Positions 43,159 to 51,978 are shown, numbered from the stretch's first letter. The stretch is 64,000 bases of DNA from Sphingobacterium cavernae (GCF_008520265.1 NZ_VIQM01000108.1:62001-126000); one strand, 5' to 3'. Numbers and translations: made by a program. The notes: a model not told the origin generated them from the letters alone.

Positions 43159-44130
43159 TTACTTTAACCAACCTTTTTCCAATACTTCTTTTGCGTGGTA
43201 GGTTAAGATAGAGGTAGCCCCTGCACGGCGGAAACTTAATAACGTTTCCATAATTACTGCTTCAGACAACCAGCCATTTGCAATAGCCGCTTTTAGCATA
43301 GCGTATTCACCTGAAACGTTGTATGCTGCGATAGGTAAATCAAAATTATCGTGTAATAATTTAATCACATCCAAATACGGAAGACCTGGTTTTACCATTA
43401 AGAAGTCAGCACCTTCTTCCATATCCAATTGCGCTTCGATTAATGCTTCCCTGCTGTTAGCTGGATTCATTTGGTAGGATTTTTTGTCACCTTTTTTAGG
43501 TGCTGAACCTAGAGCATCACGGAAAGGACCGTAATAAGCAGAAGCGTATTTAGCGGTATACGACATCAACGATACATTGGTAAAGCCATTATCATCCAAA
43601 ACAGTACGTAAATAACCAATACGTCCGTCCATCATATCCGATGGTGCAATAATATCCGCACCTGCTTTTGCATGAGCCAAAGCCATTTTTCCTAAAACCT
43701 CTAGCGTTTCATCGTTTAAGATTTCGCCATTTTCTACAATACCATCGTGACCATCCGAGCTATATGGGTCCATTGCAACATCTGTAATTACACATGCTTC
43801 TGGGAAGTTTTTCTTTACAGCATCAATTGCACGCAAATACAACGTTCCTTCGCGGTAACTTTCTGTTGCGTATTTATCTTTCAATGCTTCTTCTACCGCA
43901 GGAAACAAATCAAAAGCTTTCAACCCCAAGTTCATACAGCTTTCTACTTCACGTAGTAAGTTGTCGATTGAATAACGAAAAATTCCTGGCATGGATTTAA
44001 CTTCCTCTTTTTGATTTTCGCCATCCACGATAAATAAAGGGAATATAAGATTGGCAGCGGACAAGTGTGTCTCTTGAATCATGTCACGAATGACTGCTGA
44101 TTTTCTGTTTCTTCTAGGACGTTGTAACAT
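43159..44130 (-). CDS. hemB: Delta-aminolevulinic acid dehydratase (porphobilinogen synthase)
   Basis: HemB condenses two 5-aminolevulinates to porphobilinogen. The 323-residue protein has LIFPLFIVDG near residue 33, LFPAV near 75, CVITDVAMDPYSSDGHDGIVENG near residue 115 (active/metal region), and MVKPGLPYLDVI near 241. The metal motif has only the Asp-rich DGHDGI form rather than a three-Cys zinc site, hinting at a Mg-dependent type. It is downstream of hemCD with a hairpin between. Confidence 0.95.
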   Translation of the reverse strand: MLQRPRRNRKSAVIRDMIQETHLSAANLIFPLFIVDGENQKEEVKSMPGIFRYSIDNLLREVESCMNLGLKAFDLFPAVEEALKDKYATESYREGTLYLRAIDAVKKNFPEACVITDVAMDPYSSDGHDGIVENGEILNDETLEVLGKMALAHAKAGADIIAPSDMMDGRIGYLRTVLDDNGFTNVSLMSYTAKYASAYYGPFRDALGSAPKKGDKKSYQMNPANSREALIEAQLDMEEGADFLMVKPGLPYLDVIKLLHDNFDLPIAAYNVSGEYAMLKAAIANGWLSEAVIMETLLSFRRAGATSILTYHAKEVLEKGWLK

Positions 44131-44148
44131 GGTATATGTTTTATATGA

Positions 44149-44171
44149 AAGCCATTTCTAAGAAATGGCTT
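44149..44171. other. Intercistronic hairpin between hemCD and hemB
   Basis: AAGCCATTT and AAATGGCTT form a perfect 9-bp stem with a 5-base loop in the 52-base gap. It lacks a T tract, so it may be a processing or stability element rather than a terminator. Confidence 0.5.
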
Positions 44172-44182
44172 GTTATACTATT

Positions 44183-45778
44183 TTATTTGTATTCCAATCC
44201 AAAAATTGCTTCAGTTAAGCCCATTTCATCAGGAGAAAAAGGAAGTGAATATTTCAATCCCATTTCTTCGATTGCTTTAGCAGTAGAGTAACCAATGCAG
44301 ATGATTTGTTGATCTGGTTCAGCTAAATTTTCTGCAAAGTATGCTTGCACATTACTTGGGCTTGTGAAAATCAACACATCAGCATTTGATTTGTCCACAT
44401 TTTCTTCCAAAACCGTTTCATAAATAGGCATATCAATGACTGTCGTGTTTTCTGTTAATGCTTTTTGAATACTCATTAACGAATCTTTCGCACGAGGAAT
44501 AAACACCGTTTGTCCATCCACAACTTTAGCAAACTCTTTTGCAATTTCTTCGGTACTAATGCCCAAATCATCACCTGAGAAATCTGCTACACGACCAAAT
44601 TTGCGTAATGTCGACTCTGAGCCTCTTCCTAAAACACCAATTTTTGTTTTCTTCAAAATAACTGGATTCAATTTGAAGAAATGCTCAATTGCATTTTTAC
44701 TGTTAAAGAAAATCCAATCTGCCTTTTTTAGAATAAACGAATCTAGAGTGTTGATCGTTGGAAATATTTTAATCAAAGATCTCGCGTCTACAGAAATATT
44801 GTGTTTCGCTAACCATTTTGCCAAATAGGAGTTTTCATCCAAATCTCTTGAGATAAAAACAGAAGAAGGCATTTTGCGATCTTTATTGAATTTTTCGAAA
44901 ATTCGTTGTGCCATACCTTCAGTCGTATCTGACTCTAAGTACAATCTATCTGGAAAATCTTCATTATCCTCTGCGATAGAAGTCCACGATTCGAATTTAC
45001 CATTGCGCTCGCGACAGTAAGAGCCAAGAGGAGCGTGGCAACCCGCATCAAACATGTTTAAAACTTTACGCTCAACGGCAATAGTTTTGGCAACAGCTTC
45101 GCAGTTTATTTTTTGTAATAAATTAAATAAATCTTGATCTGTTTCACGAATTTGAATAGCTAATACACCTTGTGCTGGCGCAGGAATAATCTCAACTGGT
45201 GAAATTTCTTCAATATGAAAATCAGATAAATCCATTTCAATGCGCGTAACACCAGCTTTAGCTAATACAATCGCATCATATTGTTCGTCACGAAGTTTTT
45301 GAATACGTGTTTGTAAATTTCCACGTAAATCTGTGAATTCTAAATCTGGACGTACCGATAGCAGCTGCGCTTTACGTCTATTGGATGAAGTACCTACACT
45401 TGCATTGTGTTTTAATGACAAGCGTTTGGTTACATCCACACAATCTTTGTGAATAATAATCACTTCAGAAGGGTCTTCACGCTCCGATACGGCAGCGATG
45501 ATAAGTCCTGGAGGATTAACCGTAGGTAAGTCTTTGTGGGAGTGAACGGCAAGATCAATTTTAGCAGAAAGTAATTCTTCTTCCAATTCTTTGGTGAAAA
45601 ATCCTTTGCCTTCTAATTTATCCAAACGAAGATGTTGGATAATATCGCCTTGCGTTTTAATGATTTTTAATTCGGCTTCTACACCGATTTCTGCTAATCT
45701 ATCTTGTACGAAGTGGGCTTGCCAAAGCGCAAGTTTACTACCTCTAGTTCCGATAATTAATTTTCTATTCACTGACAC
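44183..45778 (-). CDS. hemCD: Fused hydroxymethylbilane synthase / uroporphyrinogen-III synthase
   Basis: The first 300 residues are HemC: KLIIGTRGSKLALWQAHFVQ, DLAVHSHKDLPT and the dipyrromethane-binding Cys in DAGCHAPLGSYC near residue 246. The remaining 230 residues are HemD: SSVFISRDLDENSYL, VFIPRAKDSLMSIQKALTEN and LIFTSPSNVQAYF. The product assembles four porphobilinogens into hydroxymethylbilane and cyclises it to uroporphyrinogen III. At 531 residues both halves look complete. It is in the same strand order as hemA (upstream) and hemB (downstream). Confidence 0.93.
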   Translation of the reverse strand: MSVNRKLIIGTRGSKLALWQAHFVQDRLAEIGVEAELKIIKTQGDIIQHLRLDKLEGKGFFTKELEEELLSAKIDLAVHSHKDLPTVNPPGLIIAAVSEREDPSEVIIIHKDCVDVTKRLSLKHNASVGTSSNRRKAQLLSVRPDLEFTDLRGNLQTRIQKLRDEQYDAIVLAKAGVTRIEMDLSDFHIEEISPVEIIPAPAQGVLAIQIRETDQDLFNLLQKINCEAVAKTIAVERKVLNMFDAGCHAPLGSYCRERNGKFESWTSIAEDNEDFPDRLYLESDTTEGMAQRIFEKFNKDRKMPSSVFISRDLDENSYLAKWLAKHNISVDARSLIKIFPTINTLDSFILKKADWIFFNSKNAIEHFFKLNPVILKKTKIGVLGRGSESTLRKFGRVADFSGDDLGISTEEIAKEFAKVVDGQTVFIPRAKDSLMSIQKALTENTTVIDMPIYETVLEENVDKSNADVLIFTSPSNVQAYFAENLAEPDQQIICIGYSTAKAIEEMGLKYSLPFSPDEMGLTEAIFGLEYK

Positions 45779-45883
45779 AAATTTACGTTAACAATTAACG
45801 TTGCAAATTTAGCCAAATAGAACCACTTTATGACCCTTTTAGTGTCAGAATAAAGTATCTTTTGCTTGGAATAAGATAAGGAA

Positions 45884-47125
45884 TTAGTTCTTTTCGAATT
45901 CGGTGTTTTTTACCAAAATTTCTTTTGCCATCACCATTGGAACTTTGATGTATTTCTTTTCCATATAGTTGATAACTTTTTCCAAAACCTCACGCGCTTG
46001 GGGATCAAGATTGTTTAAGTCTTGCGCAAAAACCTCATTCATTGCGATAGCACGAATCTCTTTAATTTTATCGGGAACCTGACGCATAGCGACTTCTACG
46101 CGACGTTGTTTGATAATAGGAAGAAATTCTTTAATATTCGCTTCAATGATGGTTTCAGCACTTTCTAATTCATTATAACGCTCTTGGATATTCTTCTCGG
46201 CAATAGCTTGCAATCCACGTACTTCGATGTAGTGAATAGAATTTTTAGCTAAAACATCAGCATCAATATCATTTGGAATTGCTAAATCAACAATGACTTT
46301 TTTGTCTGTGTCACCATTTAATAAGCTTTGGTACAAATCATTGTCAATTATTGAACCTGCAGCACCTGTACAGGTAATCATTACGTCGAAACCTTGTTTG
46401 TAATTCGCTAATTCAGTCAAAGGATAAGCTTCACAGTTTAACTCCTGAGCTAATTTTTTAGCATTTTCCAACGTGCGATTGAAAACGACGAAATTAGAAA
46501 GTTTATGTTTTTTAAGGTATTGAGCAAAGTTTTGGTTTGTTTCGCCAGAACCGATTACTAAAATTCTAGGATTTTCTGCTAATTTGATTTCTTTCAACTT
46601 GCGGTAAGCCAACGAAACTACAGAGATGGGATTGCGTGAAATGTTTGTATAAGTGTAAACTTCTTTTGCTGTTTTTACCAGTCTATCCATCATTAATCGA
46701 AGGAAATCACCAGTAAAACCCGCTTCACGACATTTTTCGTATGCACGACGAACCTGTGCTAAAATTTCTTTTTCCCCAACAACCAAACTCTCTAAAGAGC
46801 AAGACATGCGGAACAGATGATTTAAAGCTTCTAGTCCAGTGTAACGTGTTACTTGACCTAAATAACAATGAAGACGATCTGCAGGAACACAGAAATTCAT
46901 TTTTTGCATAAATTCTGCAATGAACTCATCTGTCAATTCATGGGCACCATAAAAGACAAACTCCACACGATTACACGTTGCTATATAGAATACTTCTGGA
47001 ATATCTAAGGTATTTTTAAGATTGATTAATCTAGCATCTAACTCTTCGTTACAGATAACTAAATTACCCAAATCTTTCAGGTCAACGTGTTTGTGTGTGA
47101 ATGCAATAACTTTTAAATTCTTCAA
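45884..47125 (-). CDS. hemA: Glutamyl-tRNA reductase
   Basis: HemA reduces glutamyl-tRNA to glutamate-1-semialdehyde, the committed C5 step. The 413-residue protein has the catalytic Cys in FYIATCNRVEFVFYG near residue 50, GLEALNHLFRMSCSLESLVVGEKEILAQVR near 95, the NADPH-binding ILVIGSGETNQNFA near 185 and a C-terminal dimerisation domain with YMEKKYIKVPM. It is the first gene of the minus-strand hem group; a -7 box lies 32 bases upstream. Confidence 0.95.
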   Translation of the reverse strand: MKNLKVIAFTHKHVDLKDLGNLVICNEELDARLINLKNTLDIPEVFYIATCNRVEFVFYGAHELTDEFIAEFMQKMNFCVPADRLHCYLGQVTRYTGLEALNHLFRMSCSLESLVVGEKEILAQVRRAYEKCREAGFTGDFLRLMMDRLVKTAKEVYTYTNISRNPISVVSLAYRKLKEIKLAENPRILVIGSGETNQNFAQYLKKHKLSNFVVFNRTLENAKKLAQELNCEAYPLTELANYKQGFDVMITCTGAAGSIIDNDLYQSLLNGDTDKKVIVDLAIPNDIDADVLAKNSIHYIEVRGLQAIAEKNIQERYNELESAETIIEANIKEFLPIIKQRRVEVAMRQVPDKIKEIRAIAMNEVFAQDLNNLDPQAREVLEKVINYMEKKYIKVPMVMAKEILVKNTEFEKN

Positions 47126-47441
47126 CGCTTTAACTTTCTAGCTCAAATAACTGTTGCAAATGTAGCCTAAAACCTTGGTTCTTCTGTCAAAAATCTGTCA
47201 AACCAATTAATTTAGAAAGACTCTAAATAATGGGTTTTTTATTTTTAAATGATTGATTATTAGTTTGTTTTAGATCAAACTTAATGTCATTATGACCTAT
47301 GTCATATAATTAAAATCTATTTTGTAATATCAATCATAATTTGGGGTGAGGTAAGTACATTAATTTGCTTTCAAATACCTTGTTCAAATATAGGAATTAA
47401 AATATTTGGGCATATAAAATTGTAAATTTACCTTTACCATT
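47126..47441. other. Gene-free divergent spacer hemA / membrane protein
   Basis: This 316-base AT-rich stretch holds the hemA promoter motif and, near 47420-47440, an imperfect -7-like TAAATTTAC before the plus-strand gene at 47442. No other reading frame, RNA motif or repeat was recognised. Confidence 0.5.
47157..47191 (-). promoter_or_regulatory. hemA promoter
   Basis: On the minus strand TTTG (47188-47191), a 23-base spacer and TACATTTG (47157-47164) fit the Bacteroidota consensus apart from the slightly long spacer. Transcription would start about 25 bases before the hemA ATG. Confidence 0.5.
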
Positions 47442-47840
47442 ATGTACATACTAAGAAAACCTATCGCACTATTGGGTATCGCCGTGAGCGCTTTATCAAC
47501 TGTATTCTGTCCATTCCTAAAAGTGCCTCTCAAAGGTAACTGGAATCTTTATGAAACAGATACCATCTTATTTTTAATCACATTAGGGATACTCGGATTT
47601 AATGTTTTATTTTTCGTGTCACGAAAAATAGCATTGTTTCGTTTCACATCTATAGTTTATTTGATTTGGAGTATTCTAGGTTTGATTGCTGTTTATTTCA
47701 AGATCAACAATTATTTCGGAATGAAACTCGTTGATGGTTTACTAGCAAAAACATTACATATACAATGGGGATGGGCTGTACTTATATTAAGTGCATTGGT
47801 GATAGTATGGAGTGTGAAAAAAGTAAAAGAGATTAATTAA
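47442..47840 (+). CDS. Four-helix membrane protein upstream of the AI-2E transporter gene
   Basis: A 132-residue protein with four hydrophobic segments (about residues 8-25, 42-60, 68-88 and 108-127) and a KVPLKGNWNLYETD loop. It has no family I recognise. Its stop codon overlaps the ATG of the following AI-2E family gene by one base (TAATG), indicating translational coupling. Confidence 0.75.
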   Translation: MYILRKPIALLGIAVSALSTVFCPFLKVPLKGNWNLYETDTILFLITLGILGFNVLFFVSRKIALFRFTSIVYLIWSILGLIAVYFKINNYFGMKLVDGLLAKTLHIQWGWAVLILSALVIVWSVKKVKEIN

Positions 47841-48895
47841 TGAGACATAAACAAATCAATAATACGCCTATTAATCAAATCATGCTGATTTTGATTATTC
47901 TGCTTATATGTATACTGATATTTAAAAATCTGCTGTATTATTTACCTGGTTTTCTAGGCGCAATTACTTTGTACATATTATATCGAAATTCGTATTTCAA
48001 ACTCACCGAACAGCGGAAGTGGAATAAATCATTAGCGAGTGTGGTATACATATTAATATCTATTGTCTTCATTGTATTGCCGATATGGGCTATTGTAGAT
48101 TATTTAATTCCTCAGGTCAGAAGCTTTTTGAATAATACGGATCAGATCGTATTACAGTTTAATCAGGTTAAATCTTTTATGGCTGATAAACCTTTACTGC
48201 AAGATATAGATTTGTCCGATGAAGCACTTCTAAATTTTCTACAAAGATTGACACGGTATATCCCGAGTATCTTGAATTCTGTAATGGAAGTTGGAGTAAA
48301 TATATTAGTCGCTCTCTTCGTATTGTACTTTATGTTGGTGCATGGTCGTATAATGGAACAATATATTGATCGTGCTATACCATTTTCGAATACCAGTAAA
48401 AATGAAATATGGGCTGAAGTAGATTTGATGGTACGATCAAATGCTATTGGCATTCCGATTTTAGGACTATGTCAAGGACTTGTTGCTATGCTTGGGTATT
48501 GGATTTTCGGTGTAGAGACTTTTATCCTCTTAGGTATATTGACCGGGGTATCATCCATTATTCCTGTCTTAGGTACAATGACAATTTACATTCCGGTATG
48601 CATCACCGTATTTGCTACTAGTTCTTTAGGTAATGGCATTGGGTTGACTTTATATTGCTTTTTGTTGGTAGGAGGAATAGATAATATTTTGCGTTTCACC
48701 ATTTTAAAAACATTAGGAAACGTACCTCCGTTGATTACTGTATTTGGGGTTTTGTTGGGGTTAAATATGTTTGGCATGTTGGGTTTAATTTTTGGACCGC
48801 TGATATTGTCGTCTGTAGGCGTTTTAATCAAGGTTTATTCGAATGAATATGGAAAAGGTAACGCAATCGATATACTAGATTTAAAATTTAAATAA
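47840..48895 (+). CDS. AI-2E family transporter (PerM-like)
   Basis: A 351-residue membrane protein of PF01594 type: hydrophobic segments clustered at residues 12-35, 60-85, 145-175, 205-235, 240-275 and 295-340, with the conserved GLCQGLVAMLGYWIFGV and VPPLITVFGVLLGLNMFGMLGLIFGPL regions. The family includes AI-2 exporter TqsA and Na+/H+ antiporters; substrate is not predictable. Translational coupling with the upstream membrane protein suggests a shared role. Confidence 0.88.
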   Translation: MRHKQINNTPINQIMLILIILLICILIFKNLLYYLPGFLGAITLYILYRNSYFKLTEQRKWNKSLASVVYILISIVFIVLPIWAIVDYLIPQVRSFLNNTDQIVLQFNQVKSFMADKPLLQDIDLSDEALLNFLQRLTRYIPSILNSVMEVGVNILVALFVLYFMLVHGRIMEQYIDRAIPFSNTSKNEIWAEVDLMVRSNAIGIPILGLCQGLVAMLGYWIFGVETFILLGILTGVSSIIPVLGTMTIYIPVCITVFATSSLGNGIGLTLYCFLLVGGIDNILRFTILKTLGNVPPLITVFGVLLGLNMFGMLGLIFGPLILSSVGVLIKVYSNEYGKGNAIDILDLKFK

Positions 48896-48914
48896 GTAAG
48901 CACTTACTTTTTTT
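48894..48914 (+). terminator. Terminator of the AI-2E transporter gene
   Basis: AAGTAA / TTACTT with a 4-base loop overlaps the stop codon region and runs into a T tract of seven or more. Confidence 0.7.
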
Positions 48915-48925
48915 TAAATTTTTCT

Positions 48926-48955
48926 TTTGTAATCCATTTGAACTCATTATGTTTG
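48926..48955 (+). promoter_or_regulatory. Promoter of the putative non-coding RNA
   Basis: TTTG (48926-48929), an 18-base spacer and TATGTTTG (48948-48955) match the Bacteroidota -33/-7 consensus, with no protein-coding gene immediately downstream. Confidence 0.55.
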
Positions 48956-48961
48956 TAAGAC

Positions 48962-49134
48962 TAAGGGAGATGAAAGAATGAAACTTTGTGAGTATTTACT
49001 CACGAGTGAATAACCAAAAACAAGATTAATGATAGACCAGGATGTCTTAAAACTTCAAAGATATTTTCTATCCAATTATAAAACTATTTTAGACTAATTG
49101 TAGACTTGTCCGTTCCTGTGACAAGTCTTTTTTT
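48962..49134 (+). ncRNA. Putative small non-coding RNA, about 170 nt
   Basis: Between the AI-2E gene terminator and rbfA lies a unit bounded by a good promoter (48926-48955) and a very strong terminator: AGACTTGTC / GACAAGTCT (9 bp) followed by seven T (49102-49134). rbfA has its own promoter further downstream, so the unit looks separate. It contains a stable hairpin, GTGAGT/ACTCAC at 48988-49003. Only very short frames occur (10-11 codons). Its size is in the range of 6S-like or other regulatory RNAs, but I recognise no known family. Confidence 0.5.
49102..49134 (+). terminator. Strong terminator of the putative RNA
   Basis: A perfect 9-bp stem AGACTTGTC / GACAAGTCT with a 9-base loop and TTTTTTT directly after it. 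Confidence 0.85.
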
Positions 49135-49159
49135 ATGTGGATAAGCGAGGGTAAATTCT

Positions 49160-49167
49160 TATATTTG
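49160..49167 (+). promoter_or_regulatory. -7 promoter element of rbfA
   Basis: TATATTTG fits TAnnTTTG, placing the transcript start about 35 bases before the rbfA ATG. The -33 element is not evident. Confidence 0.5.
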
Positions 49168-49197
49168 TAGACATGTGTGTAAACACTTTAAACCATT

Positions 49198-49202
49198 AGG
49201 AG
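49198..49202 (+). promoter_or_regulatory. Shine-Dalgarno site of rbfA
   Basis: AGGAG six bases before the ATG. Shine-Dalgarno sites are uncommon in Bacteroidota, so its presence in this ribosome-maturation gene is notable. Confidence 0.6.
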
Positions 49203-49208
49203 AAACAT

Positions 49209-49580
49209 ATGGGAACGGAAAGTAAGAGACAACAAAGATTTGCAGGAGTTTTACAACAAGATTTAGCTGAATTATTTCAGCGTGAAGGTGGGGCATGGGC
49301 GCCAGGAGCATTTATTACCGTCACGAAAGTACGTGTAACTCCCGATCTTGCTATTGCACGTGTTTTTTTAAGTTTCTTGAATACAAATACTGCTAAAGAA
49401 TCAATTGCGTCTATTAAAACAAAAACGAACGAAATTCGCTATAAATTGGGTGCACGTATAAAAAATCAAGCGAGAATTGTTCCGCATCTGGAATTTTTCT
49501 TGGATGATACGAATGAATACGTCGAGCATATGGATAAGATATTCGAAGAAATTAGCAAAGAAACTAGACAGCCAGATTAA
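49209..49580 (+). CDS. rbfA: 30S ribosome-binding factor A
   Basis: RbfA helps late 16S rRNA maturation and cold adaptation by binding the 30S subunit. The 123-residue protein has the KH-like fold pattern QQRFAGVLQQDLAELFQREG, ITVTKVRVTPDLAIARVFLSF and NEIRYKLGARIKNQARIVPHLEFFLDD. The start is supported by an AGGAG site. The 3' end overlaps a terminator hairpin; aat starts 20 bases after the stop. Confidence 0.94.
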   Translation: MGTESKRQQRFAGVLQQDLAELFQREGGAWAPGAFITVTKVRVTPDLAIARVFLSFLNTNTAKESIASIKTKTNEIRYKLGARIKNQARIVPHLEFFLDDTNEYVEHMDKIFEEISKETRQPD

Positions 49581-49596
49581 ACAATCTGGCTTTTTT
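49570..49596 (+). terminator. rbfA terminator, ending four bases before aat
   Basis: AGCCAGATT / AATCTGGCT is a perfect 9-bp stem with a 4-base loop, followed by TTTTTT. The left arm lies inside the end of rbfA, and the T tract ends a few bases before the aat ATG at 49601, so aat may depend on read-through. Confidence 0.8.
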
Positions 49597-49600
49597 GATT

Positions 49601-50281
49601 ATGATATTTCGATTAGACGATCAACAAATTTTATTTCCAGATCCCAATTTGGCTGAAGTGGATGGACTTTTGGCTGTAGGGGGAGATTTGCGCACGGAGC
49701 GTTTACTTCTTGGCTATGCAAATGGTATATTTCCGTGGTATTCGGAAGATACGCCTATATTGTGGTATGCGCCGCATGAGCGTTTTGTACTATACCCAGA
49801 AGAAATCAAGATTAGCAAATCTATGGCTAAAGTCATGGAAACGGGAAATTTTAAAATAACCTTTAATCAATCATTTACACAAGTTATTCACAATTGTGCA
49901 TCCATAGATCGAAAGGATCAAGACGGGACGTGGATAGTCGATGATATGCAGGAGGCTTATATTAATTTGCATCATCAAGGGTTTGTACATAGTATTGAAG
50001 TTTGGCAAAATAATGAGTTGGTGGGGGGATTGTATGGTGTATTAGTAGGAAAAATCTTTTGTGGAGAAAGTATGTTTTCAAAAGTTTCGAATGCATCTAA
50101 AGCAGCTTTAATATTTTTATGTCAACAATTCGATTTGGAGCTTGTAGATTGTCAGATTCATTCCGAACATTTAGAATATATGGGTGCGAAGCTTATCGAT
50201 TCCAAAATATTTTATAATTTGCTACGTAAACAAGAATATTCTGCGCATGGATTACAAAAGCTTCTTCGACATTTCGAGTGA
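49601..50281 (+). CDS. aat: Leucyl/phenylalanyl-tRNA--protein transferase
   Basis: Aat attaches Leu or Phe from tRNA to N-terminal Arg/Lys of proteins, marking them for ClpS/ClpAP degradation (N-end rule). The start at 49601 (MIFRLDD) is used because the TTG two codons earlier lies at the end of the rbfA terminator T tract. Motifs: FPWYSEDTPILWYAPHERFVLYPE near residue 46, HSIEVWQ near 127 and GLYGVLVGKIFCGESMFSKVSNASK near 141. The 226-residue length is normal. It overlaps the following aminotransferase gene by 35 bases. Confidence 0.93.
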   Translation: MIFRLDDQQILFPDPNLAEVDGLLAVGGDLRTERLLLGYANGIFPWYSEDTPILWYAPHERFVLYPEEIKISKSMAKVMETGNFKITFNQSFTQVIHNCASIDRKDQDGTWIVDDMQEAYINLHHQGFVHSIEVWQNNELVGGLYGVLVGKIFCGESMFSKVSNASKAALIFLCQQFDLELVDCQIHSEHLEYMGAKLIDSKIFYNLLRKQEYSAHGLQKLLRHFE

Positions 50282-51329
50282 AATCACTTATCTCAATACA
50301 CCTGGTAATGGGCTGATGCCGCGTTCGCATTATGCTTGGCGCGGTCGAAGAGAACAAGAATTTTTTGCTGTCGGGGGAGATCTGCGAGACCAGCAAGGGG
50401 CATTTATCACAAACATAAAATCAGAATTTGCTGCGTTATTTAATTGTTCTGTTTCGAATGTTTTTGCCTTACCGAACTTTTCATTTGGATTACATACATT
50501 GATTAATGGGTTGCCTAAAGGTTTGAAATATGCCATCCTCGATGAGGATTATCCATCATTGAATTATCCGGTGATAAGTCGTCAATTGGATTATTTCAAG
50601 ATCACTGTAAAAGCTCAACTGGAAGTAAATATTGAAGATTGTATTCAAAAACATAAGGCGGATGTGTTGCTCTTAAGTGTTGTGCAATATATCAATGGAT
50701 TAAAAATTGATTTGAGCTTCATTCGATATTTGAAATCAAAATACCCAAATCTAATTATCATCGGTGATGCTACGCAATACTTAGGCACAGAGCCCTTTGA
50801 TTTTGAAAATTCAGGATTTGACGCAATTGGAGGTTCGGGCTACAAATGGATGATGGCGGGCTTTGGAAATGGTTATTTGATACTTTCAAATCAATTGAAA
50901 GAGCTTCTTTATGCTGACGCACAGCAAGGGGAAAGACCAAAAGAAGCGATGTGGTTGAGTAAAAGCATATTGGATACGTTTTTAGAGCCAGGGCATCAAG
51001 ATACCTTGAGTCATGGTACATTAGGACAGTCGATACAGTTTTTGAAGCTTTTAGGTTTAGATAATATTCAACAACATTTGCAAGAAATCAGTGCGTATGC
51101 ATATGAAAAACTAGGTGAAAGAGAGTTACTTTTGCCTGAGATAAAATACAGAAAGATAAAATCTTCGTTGATAAATATACAACTTGATCCAAAATATTAT
51201 GATTTGTTGATGGCGAGTGGCATTAAATGTTTTCCACGTGGCAAAGGCATTCGAATAGGATTACATTTATACAATACATTAGAAGATGTAGATAAGTTAA
51301 TGGAAGTGATTGATAAAATAGAGAAATAA
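50247..51329 (+). CDS. Class V aminotransferase family protein
   Basis: The start at 50247 (MDYKSFFDISSEITYLNTPG) is preferred over the earlier ATG, which gives no matching N-terminus; it overlaps aat by 35 bases. The 360-residue protein shows the class V PLP fold: YLNTPGNGLMPRSHYAWR, DEDYPSLNYPVI, VDVLLLSVVQYINGL-type region, IGDATQYLG and the PLP-lysine motif GSGYKWMMAG near residue 212. Family members include cysteine desulfurases and other PLP enzymes; the specific reaction is not evident. Confidence 0.85.
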   Translation: MDYKSFFDISSEITYLNTPGNGLMPRSHYAWRGRREQEFFAVGGDLRDQQGAFITNIKSEFAALFNCSVSNVFALPNFSFGLHTLINGLPKGLKYAILDEDYPSLNYPVISRQLDYFKITVKAQLEVNIEDCIQKHKADVLLLSVVQYINGLKIDLSFIRYLKSKYPNLIIIGDATQYLGTEPFDFENSGFDAIGGSGYKWMMAGFGNGYLILSNQLKELLYADAQQGERPKEAMWLSKSILDTFLEPGHQDTLSHGTLGQSIQFLKLLGLDNIQQHLQEISAYAYEKLGERELLLPEIKYRKIKSSLINIQLDPKYYDLLMASGIKCFPRGKGIRIGLHLYNTLEDVDKLMEVIDKIEK

Positions 51330-51330
51330 G

Positions 51331-51978
51331 ATGAATTTGAAAATAGGAGATTTAGTACGTTTTATAGATGAACCCATTGAAGGACATATAACGTCTATAC
51401 AAGCGAAAGATATAATTGGTGTAACGGACGATACGGGTTTCGAAATCCCCGTATTGCGTACAAAGGTAACTTTAGTGCATGGCAATATGCGCACAATCGA
51501 AGATGAATTGGATGATTTGCCAGCACAAACGAATTTACCTTTTGTGTCGAAAGGTATTTTTATTGGTGTAGCAGGAGAGCAAAAGGATGGTTTGGCTAAG
51601 TTTTATATTATCAATGAGACTTCATTCGAATTGTTAGTTTCTGTATCTGAAGTTACAGGATCAAAAACTACGGGCGTTTTTGCTAATTCTGTACCCAAAC
51701 ATGATTATGCACAAATTTATACTGCAAACTTTTCATCAGTGGGAAAATGGCCAACTTTTCAGTTGCAAATTATCCGTCACTCCCGTTTGTCACAAACTCA
51801 AACGCAACCAATAAGCAAAGAGTTTCGTGTGAAACCGTTGGATTTGATTAACTCCAAGGAACGCGTGGAAATGTTGAATGAGAAAGTTTGGCTGTATGAA
51901 ATTGATAAGCCTGAAGAAGATATTGGCTTGGATAAACTGAAATCTCATTTTATCTCGCACAGACCGAAGGGAAGATAA
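51331..51978 (+). CDS. DUF2027 family protein without the usual Smr domain
   Basis: A 215-residue Bacteroidota-type DUF2027 protein: KIGDLVRFIDEPIEGHIT, DTGFEIPVLRTKVTLVH and FIGVAGEQKDGLAKFYIIN. Related proteins, as I recall, often continue into a C-terminal Smr nuclease domain. Here the frame ends after ISHRPKGR and is followed directly by a terminator, so the Smr part is absent. It starts one base after the aminotransferase gene. Function unknown. Confidence 0.75.
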   Translation: MNLKIGDLVRFIDEPIEGHITSIQAKDIIGVTDDTGFEIPVLRTKVTLVHGNMRTIEDELDDLPAQTNLPFVSKGIFIGVAGEQKDGLAKFYIINETSFELLVSVSEVTGSKTTGVFANSVPKHDYAQIYTANFSSVGKWPTFQLQIIRHSRLSQTQTQPISKEFRVKPLDLINSKERVEMLNEKVWLYEIDKPEEDIGLDKLKSHFISHRPKGR

